From the NCBI RefSeq assembly GCF_030769565.1, contig NZ_JAVCAP010000020.1:1-64000 (forward strand): a DNA stretch of 64,000 nt, written 5' to 3'. Below are positions 36,785 to 45,944 of this stretch, piece after piece. The number at the start of each line of letters is the position of its first letter. Positions within the stretch are counted from its first letter, which is position 1. The notes below the pieces were generated by a model. The model made no database searches. It was not told where the DNA came from and worked only from the letters and a program-made list of their open reading frames with translations. This DNA comes from Methylophilus aquaticus. Its GTDB lineage: Bacteria; Pseudomonadota; Gammaproteobacteria; Burkholderiales; Methylophilaceae. The position numbers and the translations under genes are program-made.

Positions 36785-38077
36785 ATGAAATATTGTGCAA
36801 GATGTCTATATCCAGAAAACGCTAGACCTACGATTATTTTTGATGACGAAGGCGTTTGTAGTGGTTGCCGTTATCACGAAAGCCGCATGAAACTGGAGAT
36901 CGACTGGGAAGAACGTTTACAGATGTTTGAGCAGATTCTGGAAGAGGCTAAGAATTTGGCACGTAAACGTGGCAATAGTCACGACTGTATAGTACCGATT
37001 TCCGGCGGCAAAGATTCACACTACCAAGTTTGGCTGCTTAAAAAGAAATACGGCATGAATCCGCTTTTGGTGACCTTTAACCATGCTTTTAATACACCTG
37101 CGGGCAATCGCAACCTTTATAACCTGGTTGAAAAATCAGGTTGTGACTTTGTGCGCTACACAGCCGGCTTGGAATCAGTCAGAAGAATTTCCCGCTATAT
37201 GCTGGAAACCGTTGGGGATCTGACTTGGCACTATCATGCGGGAATACGCACTTATCCATTTCAAGTTGCAGTTGAAAGAAATATCCCATTAATTGTATGG
37301 GGTGAACATGGCTTTGCAGAACTGACTGGCATTGTTTCACTGGAAGATTTTGTCGAGTTTACACGCTGGACAAGAAAAGAACATGACATGCGAGGATATG
37401 AGCCACACGACCTCGTAGGTAAGGGTGGCATTACCGAGCAGGATATTGCGCCTTATATATATCCGTCCGATGAAGATATAGCACGCGTCGAGGTAAGAGG
37501 CATCTATCTGTCTAATTTCATTTACTGGAATGCGAAAAAGCAAGCAGAAGTCATGATGGAAGAATGGGACTTTGCGCCAATTGCATATGAGAGAGAGCGA
37601 ACATTCAACCTCCATAGCAAAATTGAAGATCATGCCAATGATGTTCATGATTATCTTAAGTATCTTAAATTTGGTTATGGTCGTGCCACCGATGACGCCA
37701 GCATGGAAATCAGGCATGGCCGCATGACCCGTGAAGAAGGAATGGAGCTGGTCAAGCGATATGACAGTCGCGAACCTTCAACACTGGAAACTTACTGTGA
37801 CTTTATGGGCATTTCGAAAGAGCAGTTTTACGACTGGGTCGCTCCTATGAGGGATCAAACACTCTGGAAGAAAAATGAAAATGGCGGCTGGGTCGCCAAT
37901 GATGCGGTTTTTAATCACGCGATTACGGAACGTGAAGAAAAATCACGTGGACCACAAGTTCAGGAAAGAACGTTTTCGGAAGAAAATAGGAATCTGTATT
38001 ATAACCCGGACAATCCTCCAGAAAAATCGGGAGAACAGGCATTGGATGTTCCCTCAAAAACATTTAGGGTTATCTGA
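36785..38077 (+). CDS. pseA: N-acetyl sugar amidotransferase, PseA/WbpG family
   Basis: A 430-residue ATP-dependent amidotransferase that converts an N-acyl group of a sugar into an amidine, using ammonia from the HisH/HisF-like pair. Four cysteines near the N-terminus (CARC at 4-7 and CSGC at 25-28) probably bind metal. The PP-loop reads IVPISGGKDSHYQ. GEHGFAELTGIV and RKEHDMRGYEPHD are typical of the family. In pseudaminic acid pathways the product is an acetamidino derivative. Confidence 0.92.
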   Translation: MKYCARCLYPENARPTIIFDDEGVCSGCRYHESRMKLEIDWEERLQMFEQILEEAKNLARKRGNSHDCIVPISGGKDSHYQVWLLKKKYGMNPLLVTFNHAFNTPAGNRNLYNLVEKSGCDFVRYTAGLESVRRISRYMLETVGDLTWHYHAGIRTYPFQVAVERNIPLIVWGEHGFAELTGIVSLEDFVEFTRWTRKEHDMRGYEPHDLVGKGGITEQDIAPYIYPSDEDIARVEVRGIYLSNFIYWNAKKQAEVMMEEWDFAPIAYERERTFNLHSKIEDHANDVHDYLKYLKFGYGRATDDASMEIRHGRMTREEGMELVKRYDSREPSTLETYCDFMGISKEQFYDWVAPMRDQTLWKKNENGGWVANDAVFNHAITEREEKSRGPQVQERTFSEENRNLYYNPDNPPEKSGEQALDVPSKTFRVI

Positions 38078-38083
38078 TTATCC

Positions 38084-38794
38084 ATGAAAGAAATATTAAT
38101 CCTGCTACCTGCCAAAGCCGCGTCTACTAGACTCAAGCTAAAGAATATGCAGTTATTGAGAGGGAAGCCATTGCTGCAATGGGCGATTGATTGCGCAAAA
38201 GAAGCTCAATTAGACGCAGACATTCTGGTCTCATCAGAGAGCAATGAGATTATTCAATTCGCCTTATCTCAAAATATTCTTATACAACAGCGGCCTGAGA
38301 AGCTGGCTGTTGATCCTGCAGGTGTCGTAGACGTGGCATTGTATGTGCTGAGTGAATTGGAAAGTCAGGGGAAACATTACCAAACTTTGATTATCCTGCT
38401 TCCCACATGTCCATTCAGAACCGCAGAGGATGTTCAGCAAGCGTTAAAACTTTATGAACAAGAACATGCCCATTTCTTGATGAGTGTCTCCGAATATAGC
38501 CACACACCATTCGCGGCAATGAAGCTTGATGAGAGCGGCATACTCGATCCATTTTTCCCCGATTATATTGGAAAAAAATCTCAGCAAATGCCGAAAGCTT
38601 ATCGGGCAAATGGGGCAATTCACATATTGAATGTTGAAACATTTAAAAAGGAAAAGTCCTACTACGCACAACCTCTTATTGGCTACACCATGCCCGCAGA
38701 AAGGTCTATTGATATAGATAATGCATCAGATCTAAACTATGCTGACTTTATAATTCAAGCAAAGAGCCCACATTTAAGCAATTCTGGCAATTAG
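38084..38794 (+). CDS. pseF: CMP-nonulosonate cytidylyltransferase, PseF-like
   Basis: A 236-residue cytidylyltransferase of the NeuA/PseF family with LLPAKAASTRLKLKNMQLLRGKPLLQWAI, ILVSSESNEI, LLPTCPFRTAEDVQQA and YRANGAIHI. It activates the nine-carbon acid with CTP for glycosyl transfer. It lies between pseA and pseG. Two NeuB-type synthases share this one cytidylyltransferase in the window. Confidence 0.9.
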   Translation: MKEILILLPAKAASTRLKLKNMQLLRGKPLLQWAIDCAKEAQLDADILVSSESNEIIQFALSQNILIQQRPEKLAVDPAGVVDVALYVLSELESQGKHYQTLIILLPTCPFRTAEDVQQALKLYEQEHAHFLMSVSEYSHTPFAAMKLDESGILDPFFPDYIGKKSQQMPKAYRANGAIHILNVETFKKEKSYYAQPLIGYTMPAERSIDIDNASDLNYADFIIQAKSPHLSNSGN

Positions 38795-38856
38795 GCTTTT
38801 AAATCCAGTCTAAAGATGTATCTCACGCTTTCGTAAATTTGCACATCAATATAAAA

Positions 38857-39942
38857 ATGGATAATCGTCAAATTGCTTTTAGAGTGGATGCCTCAACCAA
38901 AATCGGTACGGGGCATTTTATGCGATGCTTCACACTCGCTACCGAATTATTAAAGCAAGGCGCGAAAGTTTGCTTTGTCTGCCGACACATATTACCCCCG
39001 CTGGCTTATCTTCTAAAACAGCATGGGATAGGGCTGAAACAATTACCCTCGCCCAACACTCCCCTTGCAATTACATTTGATACTGACACATATGCCGACT
39101 GGCTTGGGACTAACCAGCTAGTCGATGCAGAAGCAACAATAGAAGTACTTTCTGGCACCAAGACCACTTGGTTAATAGTTGATCACTATGCACTTGATCA
39201 CAGATGGGAAACCAAATTAAAGGCCTGCACAGAAAAAATCATGGTGATTGATGATCTTGGCAATCGTAAGCACGGATGTGACTTGCTATTAGATCAAAAC
39301 TATTACCATGACGATATAAACCCTTACTCTGACTTGGTGACAAATGACTGCCAGTTACTTATTGGACCAAGGTATGCTTTACTAAGACCCGAGTTTAGAC
39401 AGCTGAGAAATCAAATTAAGCAAAGAAATCATGAGGTACAACGCGTCTTGATATTTTTTGGTGGAGTCGATACTGGCGATATGACTTCTATCGCGATAGA
39501 AGCGCTCTCCATGCTTAAAGAACTATCCTTTATGGTGGATGTTGTGATCGGCAACACGCACCCTAATAAAGAAAATATTATTTCTATCTGCCAGCAATTG
39601 GGATATCACTGTCATGTTCAAACAAACAAAATGGCAGAACTGATTGCACAGGCAGATTTATGTATTGGTGCTGGAGGATCAGCCACATGGGAAAGATGTG
39701 CTTTAGGGTTGCCTTCAATAACTTTCGTTGTCGCAGAAAATCAGCAAGAACTTACTAAAAATGCTGCCCGAGCATGCCTGATATATGCCCCCACCCCCAG
39801 TAAAAACTTAGTCGAAACCATACGTTTACACTTTACGGCCTTGTATAATAACGCCCTACTCCGCGAATATATATCTCGCAAAAGTATGCAACTCGTTGAT
39901 GCTGAGGGTGCTTTAAGGGTTGTTAAGGAGCTTAATTTATAA
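38857..39942 (+). CDS. pseG: UDP-2,4-diacylamido-trideoxy-altropyranose hydrolase, PseG
   Basis: A 361-residue GT-B-like hydrolase that removes UDP from the N-acylated altrosamine. The N-terminus reads FRVDASTKIGTGHFMRCFTLATEL. LIVDHYALDHRWE, MVIDDLGNRKHGCDLLLDQN and LCIGAGGSATWERCALGLP are conserved family segments. No GNAT domain is fused to it, so it does not supply the missing PseH. ATG 38857 is preferred over TTG 38839. Confidence 0.92.
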   Translation: MDNRQIAFRVDASTKIGTGHFMRCFTLATELLKQGAKVCFVCRHILPPLAYLLKQHGIGLKQLPSPNTPLAITFDTDTYADWLGTNQLVDAEATIEVLSGTKTTWLIVDHYALDHRWETKLKACTEKIMVIDDLGNRKHGCDLLLDQNYYHDDINPYSDLVTNDCQLLIGPRYALLRPEFRQLRNQIKQRNHEVQRVLIFFGGVDTGDMTSIAIEALSMLKELSFMVDVVIGNTHPNKENIISICQQLGYHCHVQTNKMAELIAQADLCIGAGGSATWERCALGLPSITFVVAENQQELTKNAARACLIYAPTPSKNLVETIRLHFTALYNNALLREYISRKSMQLVDAEGALRVVKELNL

Positions 39943-39943
39943 A

Positions 39944-40588
39944 ATGAAAATTGCTATTTTATGCAGCGACCCCCTACATCCAGTCATGGAGCATCTTATA
40001 GACTGGAGTAAAATGCAAAGCTCCCTGGGACACGAGATAATAATTGTTGATAATAAAAGCGACTTGGTGTCCGGAGACTTTCTTTTCTTGATTTCATGTA
40101 GTCAGATCATTGAAAAAGCAATACTCAAAAATTTCAAATATAGTCTGGTACTGCATGCAAGCGACTTACCCAAAGGCCGAGGCTGGTCACCTTATATATG
40201 GAGTATTTTAAATGGTGAGCACACTATTACTGTTTCTTTGTTGGAAGTAGCAGAAAAAGTAGACACAGGCCGCATTTGGTTAAAAAAACAATTCGCTTTA
40301 GAAGGCCATGAACTGGCGGCTGAAATTAATAATCTTCTATTCAAAACAGAAGTTGATTTAATGTCCGAAGCTATTGAAAATCACTATCAGATTCAACCCT
40401 ATGAACAAAGGGGAGATCCGACATATTGGGTAAGAAGATTACCCAATGACAGTAGGCTTGATCCAAATAAAACGATATCTGAACAGATTGATTTGTTACG
40501 TGTTGCAGATAACAACCGCTACCCATGTTTTTTTGACCACCGAGGTCATAGATATTTAATTAAAATCGAAAAGGCAAATAATGAATAA
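39944..40588 (+). CDS. Sugar N-formyltransferase, at the usual pseH position
   Basis: A 214-residue formyltransferase-fold protein that would use N10-formyl-tetrahydrofolate. His71 and Asp107, in LVLHASDLPKGRGWSPYIW and EKVDTGRIW, correspond to the catalytic pair; the usual Asn two residues before the His is Val, as in some members of this subfamily. It sits between pseG and pseI, where pseH would be expected. It starts one base after pseG and overlaps pseI by eight bases. The likely acceptor is the 4-amine made by PseC. ATG 39944 is chosen; TTG 39920 would overlap pseG. Confidence 0.85.
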   Translation: MKIAILCSDPLHPVMEHLIDWSKMQSSLGHEIIIVDNKSDLVSGDFLFLISCSQIIEKAILKNFKYSLVLHASDLPKGRGWSPYIWSILNGEHTITVSLLEVAEKVDTGRIWLKKQFALEGHELAAEINNLLFKTEVDLMSEAIENHYQIQPYEQRGDPTYWVRRLPNDSRLDPNKTISEQIDLLRVADNNRYPCFFDHRGHRYLIKIEKANNE

Positions 40589-41636
40589 TTTGGAAGTCAC
40601 TATCGCCAATAGAAAAATTGGAGCGAATCGTCCTCCTTTTATTATTGCCGAAATGTCTGGCAACCATAATCAATCACTAGCACGTGCATTGGAAATCGTT
40701 GAGGCTGCAGCAAAATCTGGCGCCCATGCCCTTAAGATTCAAACTTATACTCCAGATACTATGACGCTGGATATAGACGAACGTGAATTTCATATTTCAG
40801 ACCCCAAAAGCCTGTGGCTAGGCACATCGCTTTATAAACTTTATGGTGAAGCATACACACCTTGGGAATGGCATGAGCCGATTTTTTCCCGTGCCAAAGA
40901 ACTTGGCATCATCGCTTTTAGCACACCATTTGATGGCACTTCTGTCGACTTTCTTGAGTCATTAAATGTACCCTGCTACAAAATAGCCTCATTTGAAAAT
41001 ACCGACATCCCTCTCATTAAAAGGGTTGCGGCTACAGGTAAGCCACTCATCATCTCGACCGGAATGGCTTCAACCGCAGAACTGGATGAAACTGTTCGCG
41101 CTGCGCGTGAGGCTGGTTGCAAAGATTTAATTTTGCTTAAATGCACCAGCACTTATCCTGCTACACCTGAAAATACCAATATATTAACCATCCCCCATAT
41201 GCGGGAGTTGTTTGGGTGTGAGGTAGGTTTGTCTGACCATACCATGGGCGTGGGCGTATCTGTAGCTAGTGTGGCTTTAGGTGCCACTGTTATTGAAAAG
41301 CACTTTACTTTAAACCGCGCAGATGGCGGGGTTGATAGTACCTTCTCAATGGAACCAGATGAAATGGCTCAACTGGTCGTTGAGACTAAGCGTGCTTGGG
41401 AGGCTTTGGGGAAAGTTAGTTACGGTGCTACAGAAGCAGAGAATAAATCCATTCAATTTAGACGCTCTTTATATGTTGTGAAAGACATCAAAGCTGGAGA
41501 AATGCTAACAACAGAGAATCTACGGGCGATTAGGCCAGGTCTGGGACTTGCATGTAAATATCTTGATAAGTTTTTGGGTAAGTCAGTAAAAGCTGATGTT
41601 GCAAAGGGCACTGCTCTCCGTTGGGATATGATCTAA
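40581..41636 (+). CDS. pseI: Pseudaminic acid synthase PseI
   Basis: A 351-residue NeuB-family synthase that condenses the altrose derivative with phosphoenolpyruvate. The start FIIAEMSGNHNQSLARALEIVEAAAKSGAHALKIQTYTPDT, with the metal/PEP region, and SDHTMGVGVSVASVALGATVIEKHFTL are characteristic. The C-terminal SAF domain covers about residues 290-351. It is closer to typical PseI than the paralogue at 34279. Confidence 0.94.
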   Translation: MNNLEVTIANRKIGANRPPFIIAEMSGNHNQSLARALEIVEAAAKSGAHALKIQTYTPDTMTLDIDEREFHISDPKSLWLGTSLYKLYGEAYTPWEWHEPIFSRAKELGIIAFSTPFDGTSVDFLESLNVPCYKIASFENTDIPLIKRVAATGKPLIISTGMASTAELDETVRAAREAGCKDLILLKCTSTYPATPENTNILTIPHMRELFGCEVGLSDHTMGVGVSVASVALGATVIEKHFTLNRADGGVDSTFSMEPDEMAQLVVETKRAWEALGKVSYGATEAENKSIQFRRSLYVVKDIKAGEMLTTENLRAIRPGLGLACKYLDKFLGKSVKADVAKGTALRWDMI

Positions 41637-41638
41637 AA

Positions 41639-43375
41639 ATGACTCATCAGCATCAATCTATAGCTATTCTTTGTTTGGATGGTTACGTATCCATGTATGC
41701 TGAAACATTGCGTCAAATAACATGGCTCCTTAAAAAGGAAAAGTTGCAACACCATGTTATTGGCTGTAACAGGGCTTTATCTACATGTACATCAATAAAT
41801 TCACTTGGGAAAACAAAATTAAACCCGATTCAGAAAGAGTCTATTTGTTGCAAATGTATTAATAGTCAGAGGCAATTACATTCCGATAGTCCAATATTTG
41901 ATATTTCAAAGCGGGTTAATCCTGAGCAAGAACTTTTTGTAGACGCTATTTCATCTACACTATTTGCCCAAAGAACACTCCAATCTGTAATAAACATGCC
42001 GTACCAAAGCATTAATCTATGTCAGATTGCATTTTTTGATTTCTCAATAAAAAATAAAGTTTCTCAAACATCAAATCTTGATAATGAGCAGATTCAAGAC
42101 TTTCTCGGTGGCTTAAGAGATTTATTTTCAATTAAAAGTAATCTTGACTCCTTCTTAAAGTCACATCCTGTGACAGCCTTTATTTACATTAATGGGAACT
42201 ATAGTCAGAACACTTTCGTAAGAGAATATACAAAAAATAAGAACATACTATGTTGGAGTGTTGAACCTCAATTATTCACACAAAGCCTATTTAATAAAAT
42301 TACATTCAAAATAAATAGACTAGAGTTAGAACAAGAAGCCTTATTTGCTGTGAAGGAAATGACTGCGAGATTTAATAAAGATGATATAAAAAGAGTGCTT
42401 CATAATTTTCAATCTCGAATTAATGGTGCCGAATATAATGCCTATACCAATCTTGACAATACACTTCTCGCAAAGACTGAAGTTAGTGAATTAGTTGGTT
42501 TTTTAAAAGAATATAAAAAAGTACACTCTTACTTCTTAAGCAGTGAAGACGAATTAACACCACACATCACTACTCACAATTTAACCACAAATGGTTCAAT
42601 CGAATCTCGCTTTAGCAGTCAATTCGAGTTTACGGAATACTTTATCAAACAAGCTCACAATGCGCCTGAAATTGGTTTTATTGTAAGGCTACATCCTAGG
42701 ATGGCCGTTAATAAGAGAGATAGTTTTGAGTCAGAAGAGCATAAAAAATATAAGCACTTTCTATCTAATCAATTAATACCGAAGAACTTAATGATTATTT
42801 TGGGAGATAGCAAAATATCGTCTTATTATCTAGCCTCAAAATCAACGTTAGTCATTGTTTCGTGGTCGACCTTTGGAATTGAATCACTTTTAATGGGAGT
42901 CCCTGTTGTATCGGCATTCCCTAAATATCTCATGTATCCTCTTGAACAATTTGTAGCGCATCCAACTACAATAGAAGCACTTACTGCATGCATATTTAGC
43001 GGAACGACACCACCAAAAATTGATGACTTAAAGTTAATTTACTGGACAACGAATGCATACGAAAGTCAGTTCCAAACGATTTTAACCTTTAGAAATAGTG
43101 GTGGATTTAAAACATTGTTCCGCAGAGGGTTTAATTTGGTTTTCAATAATAATTACACATATCCAGTTGCAAGTTCGGTGTTTAATAAAGTTTTCAAAAG
43201 TTCTAACGCACTTTTAAAGCTTTCACCTATGGGCAATAAAACCCAACCTAACTCTACTTTAAGAGGCAATTCCGACCTTAGTCACTTACAAAAATACCGA
43301 GAAAAAACTAGAAAAACTCTTGACAAGTATTCTGATAACTTAAAAAAATCACTTCAGGCTGAAAAGCTTGATTAA
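41639..43375 (+). CDS. Capsule-type glycosyltransferase (Capsule_synth-like)
   Basis: A 578-residue protein, apparently soluble. The C-terminal half has features of capsule polysaccharide/CDP-glycerol-type transferases: EIGFIVRLHPRMAVN and LVIVSWSTFGIESLLMGVPVVS. The N-terminal half is not recognised. Its position two bases after pseI makes it the nearest candidate for transferring the nonulosonate, but this is inference. From here the DNA is much more A/T-rich (about 30-35% GC). ATG 41639 is preferred over the frame start inside pseI. Confidence 0.65.
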   Translation: MTHQHQSIAILCLDGYVSMYAETLRQITWLLKKEKLQHHVIGCNRALSTCTSINSLGKTKLNPIQKESICCKCINSQRQLHSDSPIFDISKRVNPEQELFVDAISSTLFAQRTLQSVINMPYQSINLCQIAFFDFSIKNKVSQTSNLDNEQIQDFLGGLRDLFSIKSNLDSFLKSHPVTAFIYINGNYSQNTFVREYTKNKNILCWSVEPQLFTQSLFNKITFKINRLELEQEALFAVKEMTARFNKDDIKRVLHNFQSRINGAEYNAYTNLDNTLLAKTEVSELVGFLKEYKKVHSYFLSSEDELTPHITTHNLTTNGSIESRFSSQFEFTEYFIKQAHNAPEIGFIVRLHPRMAVNKRDSFESEEHKKYKHFLSNQLIPKNLMIILGDSKISSYYLASKSTLVIVSWSTFGIESLLMGVPVVSAFPKYLMYPLEQFVAHPTTIEALTACIFSGTTPPKIDDLKLIYWTTNAYESQFQTILTFRNSGGFKTLFRRGFNLVFNNNYTYPVASSVFNKVFKSSNALLKLSPMGNKTQPNSTLRGNSDLSHLQKYREKTRKTLDKYSDNLKKSLQAEKLD

Positions 43376-43387
43376 ATCTTAATAAGA

Positions 43388-45184
43388 TTGATTGGCAATT
43401 TGATTTTGAAAAAAATAGAAACACAAAATACTCACCCTATAACATTCCTACTCAATAGCATTGGTAAGAAAAGATTACTTCATTTATTGGTAATTGTTTT
43501 CATTAACTCAATTTTAGACATTGTTGGCATAGCGCTCATTTTTCCTTTCTTACAAATTATTGCTAACCCGAGTCTACTTATCGACAAAGCCAATCAACTG
43601 AATATTCATATACCTTTTTCACATCAAAATTTGGTTTTATCTCTTGGATTTCTTTTGATTTCTTTTTATGCTTTGAAATCCCTGGCTCAATCCAAGCTGG
43701 CAAAGAAGCAAGCTCAATATCTTTCAAGATATACCGGTAAAAACACAAACGATATTGTTTCCAAAATACTACAAGCTAGATATTCCATATTTCAAAATAC
43801 GGCTGCTTCAGAAATTTCAGGTACGGCGTATTCAAATACTGTTCATACTTCTATCGCTTTAGCTGCTTTAATTCAATCGTTTAACGAAGCATTAATAATT
43901 GTATTTTTGATGATTGGGTTCTTCTGGATTAACCCGGTGCTTGCTGTTGGCACAATTGGAGTGTTGATATTAATCAGTTTTCTACTCTTTAATTTTGTCA
44001 TTAAAAAGTCATCCAACCTTGGAGTAGCTCAAACGCATATAGAAAATATTCGCTACAGATTGCTTTTTTCAATAACTACATCTATCCGGGATATTAAGAT
44101 TATGGGATTAGAGAATTTATTTGATAAAAAGAATCAGGAAATATCGAAACAATACGCCGACTTAGCGTGGCGTTATAACCATAACTCAGCGCTTCCAAGG
44201 TTTATCATAGAGTTTCTTGCCCTGTCTGCGGTTGTAGCGGTGGCTATTATTACAATAATTTCACAGATCCCCGGAGAGGATGCAACTCCTGCTCTAGGTT
44301 TACTTGCTGTAGCAACAGTACGAGCTGTTCCAGCATTTTCAAGGCTATTCAATTCACTTAGTAGCTATAAATTTTCATCTAGATTCGTCCAAAATCTTTT
44401 TGCATTAGAACAAACACTTTCCAGCGCATCAGCCCCATATATCAAAGACAATCTTAGCTTTAGTAAAAGTATTCAACTGAAAGATATATGTTTTAGCTAT
44501 CATAAAAATAAGATTATTAATAATATATCTTTAGATATAAAGTTCGGCGAATCAATAGCGATTGTGGGGCCTTCCGGTGCAGGAAAATCGACACTATTAG
44601 ATATATTTACAGGCTTGCAACCTGCCACAAGCGGCCAATTTATTTGTGATGATGAGCCTTTTAATCCCTATACTAGTGAATCGATTCACAATCTAATTGG
44701 TTATGTGCCTCAAGCAATAACCCTATTAGATGAAACAATTGCATATAACATCACGTTTCAAAGTGCTCCCGATCTCAAAAAATTAAATGATGTGATTCGC
44801 AAAGCATGCCTGGAAGATTTAATTAAAGATATCCCAGAGGGTCTATTTACAAAAGTCGGCGAAAATGGATTAAGACTCTCTGGAGGGCAACGCCAGAGAA
44901 TTGGGATAGCTAGAGCTTTATATAAAATGCCCAGTATTCTTATTTTTGATGAAGCGACAAGTGCTTTAGATGCAGTTTCAGAAAGACTGCTCATTGATGA
45001 AATTGCGAGTCTTCGCGGAAATGTGTCAAGTATCATGGTAACTCACAAATTATCTACCGCTATATTTTGCGATAAAATTTATGTTTTAAATAAGGGATCT
45101 GTAGTAGCTGTAGGTACGCATGTAGAATTGCTGAAAGCATGCAAATTATATAAACAAATGTTTGCAATACAGCAAAGCACATAA
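43388..45184 (+). CDS. ABC exporter, PglK-like lipid-linked glycan flippase
   Basis: A 598-residue half-size ABC exporter. About six membrane helices lie in residues 30-325 and the nucleotide-binding domain in the C-terminal 240: Walker A GPSGAGKST at 394-402, signature LSGGQ at 497-501, Walker B ILIFDE at 517-522. Architecture and sequence resemble PglK/MsbA-type lipid flippases. As no Wzx is present, it is the probable flippase of the locus. There is no ATG near the start; TTG 43388 is taken, and TTG 43400 is possible. Confidence 0.85.
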   Translation: MIGNLILKKIETQNTHPITFLLNSIGKKRLLHLLVIVFINSILDIVGIALIFPFLQIIANPSLLIDKANQLNIHIPFSHQNLVLSLGFLLISFYALKSLAQSKLAKKQAQYLSRYTGKNTNDIVSKILQARYSIFQNTAASEISGTAYSNTVHTSIALAALIQSFNEALIIVFLMIGFFWINPVLAVGTIGVLILISFLLFNFVIKKSSNLGVAQTHIENIRYRLLFSITTSIRDIKIMGLENLFDKKNQEISKQYADLAWRYNHNSALPRFIIEFLALSAVVAVAIITIISQIPGEDATPALGLLAVATVRAVPAFSRLFNSLSSYKFSSRFVQNLFALEQTLSSASAPYIKDNLSFSKSIQLKDICFSYHKNKIINNISLDIKFGESIAIVGPSGAGKSTLLDIFTGLQPATSGQFICDDEPFNPYTSESIHNLIGYVPQAITLLDETIAYNITFQSAPDLKKLNDVIRKACLEDLIKDIPEGLFTKVGENGLRLSGGQRQRIGIARALYKMPSILIFDEATSALDAVSERLLIDEIASLRGNVSSIMVTHKLSTAIFCDKIYVLNKGSVVAVGTHVELLKACKLYKQMFAIQQST

Positions 45185-45260
45185 ATCATTCTGCCAGTAA
45201 CGAAGCTTTTAAATTTTTGAAGTTATCTGAAATATCACTTTAATTATCCCAATAAATACT

Positions 45261-45944
45261 ATGTATCTTTTTGAAAAACTTAAAAGATTTTTGCCTAGCC
45301 AATATAAGTACCTAAACTCATCTTATAGTCAAGAAGGTGAGGATATCCTGCTTCAAAGGTTATTCTCTGATCAACGGTATGGTTTTTATGTAGATGTTGG
45401 GGCTCATCATCCTGTTCGATTTTCGAATACCTTTGCACTTTATAAAAAAGGCTGGACTGGCATAAACATTGAACCCAATCCAGATATGTATTCTCTTTTT
45501 AAAAAAAATCGCCCCAGAGACATTAATGTGAATTGCGGAGTAGATGCGATCAATGGAACTTTGGAGTACTACATGTTTAATGAACCGGCTTTGAACACTT
45601 TTGACCCTGACTTAGTGAAAAGTCGTCTATCTAACACAACTTACTTTGTTAATAAAACAATTCAAATCGAAGTCCATCCATTAAGTGAGCTGCTTGAGCA
45701 ATTTGCTCCTAAAAATAGAAAGATAGACTTTTTGTCAGTTGACGTTGAAGGTTTAGATCTAAATGTTTTAATGTCTAATAACTGGGCAAAATTTCGACCT
45801 CAATATTTGCTCGCTGAGCAATTAGAACTCGAGAGCATTGAGAATTTGGACTTTCCAATTCATCACTACATGAAATCTGTCGATTATCAGGCAAAATTCC
45901 GGACGTATAATACTATTATCTACAAAGACTCTAGGAGTTCTTAA
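45261..45944 (+). CDS. FkbM family methyltransferase
   Basis: A 227-residue methyltransferase with the FkbM pattern YSQEGEDILLQRLF, YVDVGAHHPVRFSNT (SAM-binding) and DFLSVDVEGLDLNVL. It should methylate a sugar hydroxyl of the glycan. It begins a run of genes with almost no spacing that ends near 47.6 kb. Confidence 0.88.
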   Translation: MYLFEKLKRFLPSQYKYLNSSYSQEGEDILLQRLFSDQRYGFYVDVGAHHPVRFSNTFALYKKGWTGINIEPNPDMYSLFKKNRPRDINVNCGVDAINGTLEYYMFNEPALNTFDPDLVKSRLSNTTYFVNKTIQIEVHPLSELLEQFAPKNRKIDFLSVDVEGLDLNVLMSNNWAKFRPQYLLAEQLELESIENLDFPIHHYMKSVDYQAKFRTYNTIIYKDSRSS

